A DNA stretch of 64,000 bases. Source: Agelas oroides (lineage: Eukaryota > Porifera > Demospongiae > Agelasida > Agelasidae). Location of the stretch: the NCBI GenBank assembly GCA_949130485.1, contig OX422185.1, forward strand, positions 7,045,127-7,109,126, read 5' to 3'. Every line of letters starts with the position of its first letter. Position 1 is the stretch's first letter. This document shows, in pieces, positions 23,371 to 34,776 of this stretch. The notes under the pieces were generated by a model. The model made no database searches and was not told the DNA's origin. It saw nothing but the letters and a program-made list of their open reading frames with translations. The position numbers were made by a program, and so were the translations under genes.

Positions 23371-25067
23371 GCAAGATACATTACATCCCAAGTTATAGAC
23401 ACAATATATGCAAATACGCAATTAGCCTAACAGCAGAAGGACTAGACATGGAGACAGAACAACTTTAACCTTTACATAATCCTTCATGAGAAAAAATATG
23501 GTAAAAGCCAAACCGGAATAGTCTAACCAGCTTTTGTACACCAGCAAGTGCACCGTATCAGGCGCTGCATATTTGGTGTTCAACCATGCACAGCAAAAGC
23601 AAAAGTATGTATTTCATACCAATATGGTTTGATCTTCACCTCAACAAGTTTATCACCTATGGTATGAGTCTAGAGAGTATGACTTTCATACTTTCCACAT
23701 TACGTAGTTCATACCATGGATGATAGAAGATGTTTGTCATACCGAAGCGGAGTATATGAACTTCACACTTAGCCTGGACCCCAGACCCTCTGGCCGTGCG
23801 AGGATCGTCATACCAGATCGTCATGCCATTGCCATTAGGACAAAGGTCAAGAATCGGTCTATTTATGCATTTAAGAGATTGTGTATTCTACTTGCTTCAA
23901 GATAGAGATATTTCTTATACTAATTAGACATTTCCTGTTGAAAATTAGGATTATCTGTGTATCTAAGCGAGGGTGGGAATTGTGTTGAGCTGAATTTGAA
24001 GTTGCAACCCAACTTGTTTTGCAGTGCATGCATCTTTCTGTCCCATAGTACACCTCCTTCCTTCTTTCTGCCTCAAGCACACTATTTCTGTTCCCTTCCC
24101 AACAGACACACAAAGCTCATGCAGCCTGGAATATTCTTACAATGATGTACTCCATCAATGGGTCTTCCTCATTGCTCTTCTCTTCACCCCCTCCTCCATA
24201 CACATACAGAACAGTAACCAAGTGAAGAATTAGAGGAGCAGAACATGTACCGTACTTACATGCACACAAGTACACACGTAAACTTAGTTCACCTCCTTGC
24301 TCATTGTTATTTTGTTCATGCCCCATAGTATACTCTACTCTCTCCCTACTCACGGCTTATAGTGCACTCTCCTTTTCCTTCTGCTCAATAATATACATAG
24401 CATACTATATAATATGCTGTCTCTTGTTTCTTCACATGTGCAGATATCTATGCTGCCTCTCCCTTTGTAGCGCAGAAGCAAGAAGTGACTTTATACTCGA
24501 ACTAAGTAACTAGATGCTACTTGAGTTTACTTGCTTTTGGTGTCAGTGTATTTCTTGGTGTATATTATAATCTGCTATGCTTGTCATTCAACAAGCAAGG
24601 ACAAGCTGAATGCGTCATGCATAGATTATTCGTTCTCATGGATGAAAATCATACTTTCTAATAGTATGACTATGATATCATACCATTATGAAATCTGTAC
24701 CTTTTTAGTATGCTCATTGTAAAAAGTGAAAACTAATCATACCTATTTTGATGTGAAATTCATACCGTTGTTTTGGCTGTGTGCACATATTGCTTGCTAA
24801 AATCAACTTTTGAGTCCAAGCTGTCAGTCTACAGCAATAGTTTGATGTTCTGTCCAGCCTGGCTAGCTTAATATTACTCAGATAAATATACCGGTATACT
24901 CACCGTCAGTTAGTTAATCAGTGCAAGATTCGTCGATCTGCAGCCAGGTAGCAAGGCAGTACACTAAATTGTATAAACGTATTTGCTGACTGTCGTAACT
25001 TGGGCGAGCCTAAGCAAGCTTCACGCTTGAGTAGTTGCATTGCATGCACACGCGTGTGTGCGTTTGC

Positions 25068-25351
25068 TTCCTTGCTTGCCTTCGTGCTTGCTTGTGCTTG
25101 CTTACCTTCGTGCTTGCCTTCGTGCTTGCCTTCGTGCTTGCCTTCGTGCTTGCCTTCGTGCTTGCCTTCGTGCTTGCCTTCGTGCTTGTCTTCGTGCTTG
25201 CTTGTGCTTGCTTGCTTTCTTGTTCGCCTTCGTGCTTGCTTGTGCTTGCTTGCGTTCTTGCTCGCCTTCCTGCTTGCTTGTGCTTGCTTTGTTACCCTTG
25301 CTGCGCTTGCTTGCTTGCTTGTTTACTTGCTTCCTTCCGAATTGCTTGCAG
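25068..25351. repeat. GCTTGCCTTCGT microsatellite, unit 2
   Basis: Same repeat count and sequence as 19677-19960. Identity of an unstable microsatellite between the two units is itself evidence for a very recent or artefactual duplication. Confidence 0.9.
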
Positions 25352-25450
25352 CCACTTACGGTAAATTCCAATTCAATATAATTATGCGGTACAAAAATAT
25401 TTACATAACTATTAAGCCCCCAATTTGTTGATTTTTAGTTTTCATCAGGT

Positions 25451-27849
25451 GTACACACAATGCGGGCAAGCATATATAGTATACTGAAAGGAAGAAGGAT
25501 AGAACAGTGTTTCTGTTCAAGGACTAGGCATCTGAAGCAAGTTTTTCGAAAGTTCGCTGAGGTCAACCAGAAAAAGAGTATCACATTTTTCTCAGGGCAA
25601 GGGATTTCCCCTGACCCCAAGAAGGTATATATAGAAGCCATCAAAAATGCCAAACCACCGACGATGACCAGTGGTGTGAGAAGCTTCCTGGGAATGGCCA
25701 CATATACAGTGTGAAGTTCATCCCGAATTTCAGCGACACCCTTGGAACCGTTACGAGAGTTCACAAAGATGCCAAATTTCAATGGAGTGAGCGACATATG
25801 AGCAGTCGTTCAACAAGATCAAAGAGCTACTCGCCAGTGCCAAGGTAATGGCACACTTCAACCCAAACAAAGAAACAGAACTGGTCACTGATGCTTCTCG
25901 CTCAGGATTATCTGCCATCCTGATGCAGAACACACCAGGAAAAGAAGACAGATGAGTAGTTACATACTCCAGCCGAGTTCTTACTGATGTCGAAAGACGC
26001 TATTCCCAGACAGAAAGAGAAGCACTAGCAATCGTCTGGGCAGTCGAGAGGCTCCATCTTTATCTCTACAGCGGTCATTTCAAATTTGATCACTGACTGC
26101 AAGCTGTAGTGTCTGGCCAGTTCACAATAACTCACGGCATATAGTAAACAGGTTGATTCATTATACAGAACATTGAGTGCTCGAATAGCACAGCCAAATG
26201 ATAGTAAACAGAACTAAAAATAATCAGACAGCATTCACAAAAACCAGACCACATTGTATCATCAAGACAATGCTATAATTATGTTCACATTCTGTCACAC
26301 AAGCCTGTTCAGCTGATTTTCAGAAACCCTAAGTCAAAAACACCACCTCGCATTGAACGTTGGAACTTGCAACTCCAAGGTTACGATTAGAGGTGCTTAA
26401 CACAGAAGGAAGTCAAAACCCTGCAGACTTCTCGTCTAGACACTCCGGTCTCAATGCTGATGACAAACAAGACACTCTACTAGCAGAGGAGTATGTCAAT
26501 TTTCTTGCATCAGCCGCTGTTCCGAAGGCAATGACTTTAGCCAAAATTCAAGAAGCAACAGCACAAGACATCACTATGCAATGTTTAGCCAACCTCATGC
26601 GCACACAGTCATTGAGGAACATTGAAAAGCTTCCCGATGCTGATCATGCAGAATTGAAACACGTTTGACATGAGCTGACAGTCCTTTGGGACAGTCGTAT
26701 AGCTAGTTGTACCTGCAGCCCATCGCGACAAAGCAGTATTGATTGCACATGAGGGTGACTCACCAAGGTCTGGTAAAGATGAAACAACTATTTCGTGAAA
26801 AGATTTGGTTTGCAGGAATAGACGAAACCATCCAGAGAATGATCAAGAAGTGCATTGCATGCCAAGCCAATGGCCCTAGCCACCATACAGACCCCCTCCA
26901 GATGTCTCCCTTACCGCCCAACCCTTGGCATACCGTCCACATGGACTTCTGTGGTCCTTTCCTTCAGTAGAGTACTTGTTCGTTGCCATCAACGCATACT
27001 AACAATTCCCTGAGTTTGGGATCGTTCGTTCGACATCTGCTAGCTGCATCATTCCAAAGTTGGACAGAATCTTCTCAACTCATGGAATACCACAAGTGGT
27101 GAGAAGCGACAATGGTCCCCCTTTCACAAGTGAAGAGATCAAGGAGAACATGCGTGAGAATGGAATTGATCATTGCAGAATAACTCTGCTTTGGCCTCAA
27201 GGTTAACTCAGAAGCAGAGAGATTTATGAAACCACTCACTAGAGCAATTCGCTCCACTCATGTGGAAGGCAACATGTGGAGGAAACATCTCTACAAGTTT
27301 CTTCTCAACTATAGAACGACGCCACATAGCACAACAGGATTTTCACCAGCAGAATTCCTCTTCAATCGAAAAGTTCGAAACAAACTTCCGTCTGGGCATA
27401 CCAGCCAGTCTGATCTTGGTGCAAAGGTGAAGGAAAATGATGACAGGGCCAAAGTCATGATGAAAACATATGCCGATGCTAAAGTGAGAGCAAAGACATC
27501 CACCATCAAGATTGGTGATAGGGTACTTGCTCGACAGAGCAAGCACAAGCTCTCAACACATTTCGATCCCTTATCATTTTGAGTTGTGTGTACGAATGGA
27601 ACTATGATTACAGCACGTCGCAATGGCAAGTATATCACTCGCAATGTGTCTCATTTCAAAGTAGTGGACCCAGTGTTCCACGGAGAAGAGTCCAATGATG
27701 AGGAAGAGGAAGATGATGATCATGTATCGAGTCCAAACTCCAACTATGCTTCAGATGCAAACGTGAACCCTCCTCAAAATGAATTGAGACGATCCACCCA
27801 CAATCGTAGACGAGTCAATCGTTTTGGACACTATGTTTATGGACAATGA
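25451..27849 (+). mobile_element. Degenerate Ty3/gypsy pol remnant, copy 2
   Basis: Carries exactly the same stops, frameshifts and internal disruption as copy 1. The decay therefore preceded the tandem duplication, and this is not an independent insertion. Confidence 0.85.
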
Positions 27850-27894
27850 TTTGTGTTAATTTTCCTTTTGGACTACAGGTTTGCAGTCCGAGTA

Positions 27895-28220
27895 ATGCGC
27901 CTATCAATATTATGCCCCACTACCCCCCGTACGGGCAGATAGCGGGCAATATAGGGGCTTTGACCGAAGGAGGCTGCCCCTATAGTCGGGCATTTGATTA
28001 CCTCTGAAGACATCTTGAATACGGCAATGGTCTCCGTATACTGCACAGTTACACTGCGTGTGTCAAATCCCCAGTAATCCCCCACCTTCTGCAAGGGGAT
28101 TTGATTATAGGGTATGTCCCGTATATTGGGGCAATTGATATTTAAATTAGTCAAATCCCCACCTTGCCCCACTATAGCCCGTACAGGGGGTAGTGGGGCG
28201 TAACATTGATAGGCGCATAA
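27895..28220. mobile_element. MITE with ~42-bp TIRs, unit 2
   Basis: Duplicate of 22504-22829, with the same ends and length. Confidence 0.8.
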
Positions 28221-28655
28221 AAGGGAGATGTAATGTTGTTATAACGTATGTATACATTATTACGTAATCATGTATCATCACGTGATCACTGGTAATGATT
28301 GAAAAATAGTGATGAATGCCATGTGCTAGAGAAAGCAGTCAATGTACATAAGAGTGGTCTAGATCTGTGCGAATCTGGTCTGCTAATAATAGCCCTAGCT
28401 GGACACTACAATGTTGAAATTTTAGGGTTGGAAGGATGGAAAAATCACTTTGTGGTTGGCTGAATGACAGATTCATGTTTGCCCAGCTCAATCAGGTGAG
28501 CCCATGCTCTTTTCTGTTCAGCAGAATACTTGTTACCATGTGTGTCATTCAACTTCTGGAAAATCTCATCAACTTTGGCCAGATTAGGGTACTACATAAG
28601 CCATGTGTAGTACAAGCTAGGTATACTACAGGCTACTGCGCTTTGCAGGTAGGTT

Positions 28656-28778
28656 GTCACAAGGAAACAGACAGCGGTCATCTTGTGGTTGAATAATGTT
28701 ATTTGAAGCCTATGAAGTCCAATGATGATTGATTGATCTGGTAAACCACAAGATGAACACTGTCTGTTTCCTTGTGAC
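28656..28778. repeat. Inverted repeat (35-bp arms) at the duplication boundary
   Basis: Arms 28656-28690 and 28744-28778 (GTCACAAGGAAACAGACAG / CTGTCTGTTTCCTTGTGAC) differ at about two positions, with a loop of about 53 bp. The 5,391-bp duplication ends inside the right arm. Confidence 0.85.
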
Positions 28779-29035
28779 ATGCAGCTAGCCTGCACTACAG
28801 ATAATTGAAAAGTGAAAAGTGTTCTAACCTAGTCTCGCATGGCCACACCCCGTTCCGCAAGAGAGGGCAGGGTCTGGTAGCTTTGATGCCCCGCTCTGTA
28901 CAGTGCGTGACCAATCACAGCGCAGTATTCTGTCACATGAGTGCTGTTATCACAACTTCAATAGGAAATTACAAGGTGTAAATCAACTGTGAAACCACAA
29001 GCAGCTGCTTCATCAGTCTTCTCGAGATAATATGC

Positions 29036-31040
29036 CAGTCGTTAGGCCAGCGGTCCAGATAATTGGATTTTAAAGCAAGAACAGGAAGTGCCCGGGAGGC
29101 TTCATTCCAACGTGTAATTAGCATGCCGCTTACTTCCTGCCTTTTCTAAGAGCCAGCTCTCTCCAGCCATGGTAGATTCAAGCCGAACTTGCGCCCGTTT
29201 TTATAGAATGTCACCTGAACTTTGCAGAAATCCACTTTTGTTCGGCGTCGGGTGAAGCTAGGCGGCGTACGAGCGATTTCTATCAACGTTGTCTATCAAC
29301 GTTGTCTATCAACATTGTCACGCGCGACTCGATCGACACCCCCGCACTAAAATTTGGAATATTTTGTTTCGCCTGGACCGTTCTGGACGATCTATATATC
29401 GGCGGACAGCCCGAAGAAAACTACACAAAATATGTGAAAATGGGCCGTTTCCACTGTAAACTTTTTGCACTACCCGAGCGACAAAAAAGTCAAAAATTTT
29501 GCGTTCACGTGGCTGGTTGATAGACTGAGTGGCAGTCTGACACGAGCTCAGGGAGCTGAAAGAAGCGAAAGGCTGTCGATACAAGTTGAAACAAACGAAA
29601 GGTAGGTAACAGCAGGGTAAAACAGTGTGGGCAGTAGCATAACTCTACCACATAGCTAAGGTAATGCCAACCAGTAATGGAACCTGAAATAGCATGCTAT
29701 GTTGCTTTCAGATGCTGAGTGGTAAGTAGTGCAGGAGGGAGTGAGACAAAACTGGCGTATTGATTGAAGATGTGGCACACACTGACTGTGCGGAATGTCA
29801 CATGTTGTAAATGTCATTAGACTTGTGATAAAACCTGTACTCAAGTGTAACTGATTTACCAGACCCATTTTCCTCCAGCTGCTTATTTACTGTTAGCATT
29901 TAGCACTGTATGTTGTTGATTGAGTTGTTTCTCAAAGACTGCTATATAGTTGCCAGTTTTTGTGACATATTCCATCACTATAATTAGCATAATCATCTGG
30001 CTATCTTACCCATAAAACATCTCGTCTTAGCATGTTGGATTATGATGGAAAGTGAGGCCGGCAGTCGCCAGGAGTTGAACCCAGGACACCTCTGGCTTGA
30101 GCCGCCAGTGCTCTGCCACTGAGCCACGACAGTTGGACAACCACCAACCCTCACAATCCTCTATATGGCTGCCAGGTGTGTGACTGAAGCATTCAGTACC
30201 ACCTGTGCAGTACATATAGAGGATTGTGAGGGTTGGTGGTTGTCCGGCTGTCAAGGCTCAGTGGCAGAGCACTGGCGGCTCAAGCCAGAGGTGTCCTGGG
30301 TTCAACTCCTAGTGACTGCCGGCCTTTTTTAACTTTCCTTTATTTTTGCCTCATAACATCTAAATTTCCAGCGTGAGGCAAGATGCTCTGAGCAATACTT
30401 TGTTTCATTTTACCGTTGAATTACTGGCTGTAAATGGCATTACCTTAGCTATGTGGTAGAGTTATGCTATTACCCACACTGTTTTACCCTGCTGTTACCT
30501 ACCTTTCGTTTGTTTCAACTTGTATCGACAGTCTTTCGCTTCTTTCAGCTCCCTGAGCCCGTGTCAGACTGCCACTAGTCTATCAACAGCCACGTGAACG
30601 CAGAATTTTAGACTTTTTTGTCGCTCGGGTAGTGCAAAATGTTTACAGTGGAAACGGCCCATTTTCACATATTTTGTGTAGTTTTCTTCGGGCTATCCGC
30701 CGATATATAGATCGTCCAGAACGGTCCAGGCGAAACAAAATGTTCCAAATTTTAGTGCGGGGGTGTCGATCGAGTCGCGCGTGACAACGTTGATAGAAGC
30801 CGCTCCTACGCCGCCTAGCTTCACCCGACGCCGAACAAAAGTGGATTTCTGCAAAGTTCAGGTGCCATTCTATAAAATCGGGCGCAAGTTCGGCTTGAAT
30901 CTACCATGGCTGGAGAGAGCTGGCTCTTAGAAAAGGCAGGAAGTAAGCGGCATGCTAATTACACGTTGGAATGAAGCCTCCCGGGCACTTCCTGTTCTTG
31001 CTTTAAAATCCAATTATCTGGACCGCTGGCCTAACGACTG
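29036..31040. repeat. Large inverted repeat upstream of the class C GPCR
   Basis: Outer arms 29036-29671 and about 30433-31040 are inverted copies over ~610-636 bp with few differences. Landmarks: CAGTCGTTAGGCCAGCGGTC / CCGCTGGCCTAACGACTG and TTCGGCGTCGGGTGAAGCTA / TAGCTTCACCCGACGCCGAA. A second inverted pair of tRNA-like SINEs sits in the middle; the spacers between (29672-30057 and 30324-30432) are unrelated. The right arm ends 96 bp before the chosen GPCR start, so the GPCR promoter is probably inside it. It could be a fold-back element or an inverted duplication of the promoter. Confidence 0.9.
30058..30323. mobile_element. Inverted pair of tRNA-derived SINE heads
   Basis: 30058-30175 (minus) and 30205-30323 (plus) are mirror copies. 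Both carry the tRNA-like A-box GGCTCAGTGGCAGAGC region and the B-box GGGTTCAACTCC, and end in an ACAATCCTCTATAT-type segment also seen in the SINE at 8.2 kb. About 30 bp separates them, so the centre can form a long stem. Confidence 0.7.
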
Positions 31041-31135
31041 TAGTGCTAGCGCAATGCGAGTAAATGAAATTCCTGTGCAACAAGCGGCTGCAGCGAAAGT
31101 TACCAGATCTCTTCCCTCTGAGACTAGTTCTAACC

Positions 31136-33439
31136 ATGGTGCAACTCATACTATTGTTGTTTGTTTCTGTTTTGGCTGAGAGTGGAGCACGAGCCGACAC
31201 TCCGAACGCAACCATCCATCTGCTTACTCTCGTGCCCCTGGCAGAAACAGTAGGGCTTTCCCACCAGCCCCCTTGCCATCGGGGACAGGAGTTGATTTCA
31301 GCAGCACAACTGGCGGTGGACAAGATAAACATGAGAGATGACATCCTGCCCGACTATAAGTTGGAACTAATCCCAGCGAACACAGAGACATGCAACCAGA
31401 GCCTGGTAACAGAATCACTGGGAAACTTTGTGAGACAAGTGACAGGTGATTTAAAAATAGTAGGGGTGGTGGGGTTGGTGTGTTCCACCGTCACCCAGGC
31501 AGTCTCCCCACTTGCAGGAAGGCCTGGAATAGGCCTCCTCCAGATTTCAGCAGGTGCCATTTCTCCAGTATTCACCAGTGAAGACGAGTATCCACACCTG
31601 TTTCGAATGATTTCTTCTTCAGCCGTCTACAATGATGCTGTCCTGGAATTGATGAACACTTTTCAATGGAGGAGAATCAGCATGATCCGAGATACCATCT
31701 TGATCCAGCACACAACAACAGCAGATGACTTTGTGGCCAAAATTGAGAGAAGAAATGAGTCCGAGCTTGTGCTGTTGGGAGAAGTTTCCCCTACATTTCC
31801 TACCTCTCCTGTCAGGAGCCTCCTACCAAAGGCAGCAAGAATAATATATGCCTCGGTAACAGCAACTGAAGCACGTGACCTTCTGTGTGAATCATATCAG
31901 AAGGACCTTCATTGGCCTGAGTTTGTGTGGCTCCTTCATGACCTCAGCTTTGAGGAGCTGATGGACAGTACAGAGAACTGTAGCAATGACACAATGATAA
32001 GAGCAGTTGAAGGTGTGTTTTTGCTGCAATACAGGTTCCAACCCAATCCCAACACAACCTTGGTTTCAGGACAGTCATATGGTGAGTATCTCATGGAGCT
32101 ACAGAATCGTACAGGCCATAAAGGCATCCTCTACAAACCTGATGACTACCAGTGGCCACTCGATGCTGGTCCTGGAATATGCACTAAATGCTGCCAACAG
32201 GCTAATGCACTGCATGATTCCATCTGGGCTTTTGCTTTAGCATTGAACAACTTGACCTCTTCAGAATTTGGTACTTACGAATCTGATCTTGATAAGAGCA
32301 ATATAACTACAGTAGTGGAAAGAAGTCTGAGAACTATACACTTTTCTGGTACCCTTGGGGATATTGCTTTCAGTGACGAAAGGGAGGTAGTGACTATAGT
32401 GGATATTTCTCATGTGAGAGAGGGGAAGGTGATTTATGTTGGACACTACAATCCACTTACTGGAAATGTAACTGTTCTGAACCAGTTATCAAAGATTCCA
32501 AAAGACGACTTTGAAGAACGCATTGGGGAGCTCCCTCTTGGTTTGCTTATAGCAACACTTGTCCTGGCTGCAGTTCTGTTTGTCTTCACTACAGTTGTCC
32601 TAGTACTCTTTATCTACTATTGGAATAAGCCATCGATAAAGGCAACCAGTCCCAGCTTGAGTATCCTCATACTTGCTGGCTGCTACATGTTGTACATAGG
32701 CTGCTTATTTGCAGGTGCAAGAAGGGTTGTAGATTTTAAGTACTATGGTTCTCTGTGTCAAGCACAGTTATGGTTTTGTGTGATTGGACTGCAAATAATT
32801 TACTCAGCCCTTTTTATGAGACTGCTGAGAATCTATCGAATTTTCTTTTTCATATTCAAGAAGCCTGGGAAACTCTGGTCCAATCCAGCTATGCTTGTGT
32901 TCACCTTTATCCTCGTGTCTGTCGCCATCCTCCTAATGATACTGTGGTCTGTACTAGATCCGCTGGTTACTATGTACCTGCCTTTAGTCTTTGATCGAAT
33001 AAGCGACCCTCCTCAGTACATAGCAAGTGTAGCCTGTCGTGGCAAAGCAATGACTGTTTGGTTATTTATTGCTCTGTATGGGGTAAATGGAGTCACTGTG
33101 TTGGCTGTAGCAGTGCTTGCGGTTCTCACAAGGAAAGTTCATTTGGATAGCTTTAAAGATACTAAAGAAGTGAATGCTTTCGTTTTCTCAACAGTACTTT
33201 GTTTGTGCCTGTGGCTTCCTTACCTGTATGTTTTTACATATTGGTATCCTGTTGTTGTAGCTTCCTACATCTTCAGTGTGTTTGCCTATTTTGTGATCCC
33301 GTTCCTCTGCAAAGTGTTGCTCTTTGTACCAAAGATCTGGTCAGCAAGCCATGAAAAACGTAGGAAGTTGACTGCGAGAAGAAAACAGATTATACCCGGC
33401 GAACATACTCATCTTGTCCAGAAAGATGCAGACTCTTAG
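31136..33439 (+). CDS. Class C GPCR, GABA-B-receptor-like, single exon
   Basis: An uninterrupted 767-aa frame. MVQLILLLFVSVLAESGARA is a signal peptide. Residues ~30-480 form a Venus-flytrap ligand-binding domain (GQELISAAQLAVDKIN, VGLVCSTVTQAVSPLAG, HLFRMISSSAVYNDAVLELM, a CTKCC cysteine cluster, several N-glycosylation sites). Seven hydrophobic helices follow: LPLGLLIATLVLAAV, SLSILILAGCYML, LWFCVIGLQIIYSALF, AMLVFTFILVSVAILL, VWLFIALYGVNGVTVL, VFSTVLCLCLWLPYLYVF, YIFSVFAYFVIPFLCKVLL. A short basic tail ends the protein. There is no cysteine-rich domain between flytrap and helix 1, as in GABA-B rather than metabotropic glutamate receptors. The start at 31136 has an ideal ACCATGG context; the frame is open from an ATG at 31064, which would add 24 residues. 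Predicted to couple to G proteins at the plasma membrane; the ligand is unknown. No introns or breaks. Confidence 0.92.
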   Translation: MVQLILLLFVSVLAESGARADTPNATIHLLTLVPLAETVGLSHQPPCHRGQELISAAQLAVDKINMRDDILPDYKLELIPANTETCNQSLVTESLGNFVRQVTGDLKIVGVVGLVCSTVTQAVSPLAGRPGIGLLQISAGAISPVFTSEDEYPHLFRMISSSAVYNDAVLELMNTFQWRRISMIRDTILIQHTTTADDFVAKIERRNESELVLLGEVSPTFPTSPVRSLLPKAARIIYASVTATEARDLLCESYQKDLHWPEFVWLLHDLSFEELMDSTENCSNDTMIRAVEGVFLLQYRFQPNPNTTLVSGQSYGEYLMELQNRTGHKGILYKPDDYQWPLDAGPGICTKCCQQANALHDSIWAFALALNNLTSSEFGTYESDLDKSNITTVVERSLRTIHFSGTLGDIAFSDEREVVTIVDISHVREGKVIYVGHYNPLTGNVTVLNQLSKIPKDDFEERIGELPLGLLIATLVLAAVLFVFTTVVLVLFIYYWNKPSIKATSPSLSILILAGCYMLYIGCLFAGARRVVDFKYYGSLCQAQLWFCVIGLQIIYSALFMRLLRIYRIFFFIFKKPGKLWSNPAMLVFTFILVSVAILLMILWSVLDPLVTMYLPLVFDRISDPPQYIASVACRGKAMTVWLFIALYGVNGVTVLAVAVLAVLTRKVHLDSFKDTKEVNAFVFSTVLCLCLWLPYLYVFTYWYPVVVASYIFSVFAYFVIPFLCKVLLFVPKIWSASHEKRRKLTARRKQIIPGEHTHLVQKDADS

Positions 33440-34530
33440 AAGAACTCACAATACTTGTGTACTGTAGCAACAGTGATTATAATAGCTAATCACCTCACAT
33501 GCATGATATCACTAGTTGTACTTGATTGATTTCACATGTAAAATTTGAGGTTTTCATGTATGAGGTTTAAAACAATTATTACAGAAACACTGGGCAGAAT
33601 GAAAATGTTGTAGCTGGGTAGTTCGTTTTTACCAGCAGCGCAGCTAAAGGAAAAAAAAACAGTGTAGATAATTCCGCACACAAGAGAAAGTCACTTTGAG
33701 TTAGTACAATGTACGTAGGAAACCAAACAAAAGAGCCAGTACTAACTAGTGCTTAATTTGCATTTGTCTATCGCAAGTAAATGGGTACAAGGAGAGAGTC
33801 AGTACTTCATGCCACAGCAATCCATGAAACACCAACTATAGCCTCATACCAAGGCTCTTTCTCGTGGAGGAAAGAGAAAATGAGTCTGGCCGTGAGGCTA
33901 CACCCACAAGTCGAAACAACATGACACTGTAAATAGGTTTGGGTTACTTCAATCATGTTTTGGTCACTTCAGTTGCATTCCTTTGTGTACATGCATGTAA
34001 AGTTCAAAGAGTGCTTATAACTTTTGGTACTGTGTTGCTGAGCCAGACTCTCAGAGTCTGGCTCTGCGAGACTAGGCTTTTGGTAGCTCAGTGATATACC
34101 TCATCTAACCAACTAGCTTCGTCCCCAGGTTCTCCTGCACGAACATCAAATTGTGGCAACAAAGTTAGATTTGTCTTGGGAGTAGTCTTATTTGACAGAC
34201 TTTTGAATGCTACAGTGTTGTGTGCCTTGTAGAAGCAAAAGCGGTTTCAGAGACTACAAGAAGTCTGCATGTGATAATTGGTGCTGGGAGAAACCATGGT
34301 TTGGCAGGCAAAACTATAGTTTTAAGAATTAAGAAATGGCAATGGTGCATCAGGCTGCTGAATGTGACATAACCATTACCCAGGGAGCATCATGTCGATG
34401 GTGGCTTCATATGCTCTTACACGATTGGCACGTCATTCGGATGCATCAAGTTTCGTTTCATGTTCATGGGAGGCTCTGGTGATGATCAGTTAGACTCATG
34501 CCCATCTTCCACCCTCACACAAGGAAAAAT
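33440..34530. other. GPCR 3' flank, no gene seen
   Basis: AT-rich flank. A small perfect hairpin GCCAGACTCTCAGAGTCTGGC lies at about 34042-34062 (terminator-like in shape only). No canonical AATAAA close to the GPCR stop. Confidence 0.45.
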
Positions 34531-34776
34531 GGTCTGATGAACTAAGTCAAATTTCTTGGGCTAGCACACGCTTTTGGAACTAGTGTAACCTAGCAACATT
34601 CGAATCATTTTGCACAGCATGCACTCAGAAAAAAATTGTTTGGATACCTGGGTAGAGAGGCCAAATTTTTAGTGCTGTAAGTGAAGTGCTCTGTAATAGT
34701 TAATGATCTCACAATTTCATCGGTCCTTACTAATTCTGGAAATAGGCCCAAGGAATTCGCCTTTGTTCACCAGACC
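34531..34776. mobile_element. MITE family A, copy 1
   Basis: TIRs of about 29 bp: GGTCTGATGAACTAAGTCAA at the left and the inverse TTCGCCTTTGTTCACCAGACC at the right. Related ends occur at 52633-53135 and 56822-58216. Confidence 0.75.

Larger units (their letters stand above)
23371..28761. repeat. Tandem segmental duplication, unit 2 (5,391 bp)
   Basis: Second copy of 17980-23370 at a constant offset of 5,391. After 28762 the sequence continues GTCTGTTTCC, completing the hairpin arm that is truncated in unit 1. This shows unit 2 carries the ancestral right junction. Confidence 0.95.

Noticed and set aside
20060-27849. Two LTR-bounded intact retrotransposons with the 5.4-kb repeat as LTRs
   Set aside because: The repeated unit contains the pol remnant itself, the copies abut directly, and no TG..CA ends or primer-binding site were found.
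29302-29520. 72-codon frame in the left arm of the inverted repeat
   Set aside because: The mirror arm does not keep it open, and no family is recognisable.
34042-34062. Terminator hairpin after the GPCR
   Set aside because: Hairpin terminators are not expected for a Pol II gene; it lies 600 bp past the stop.
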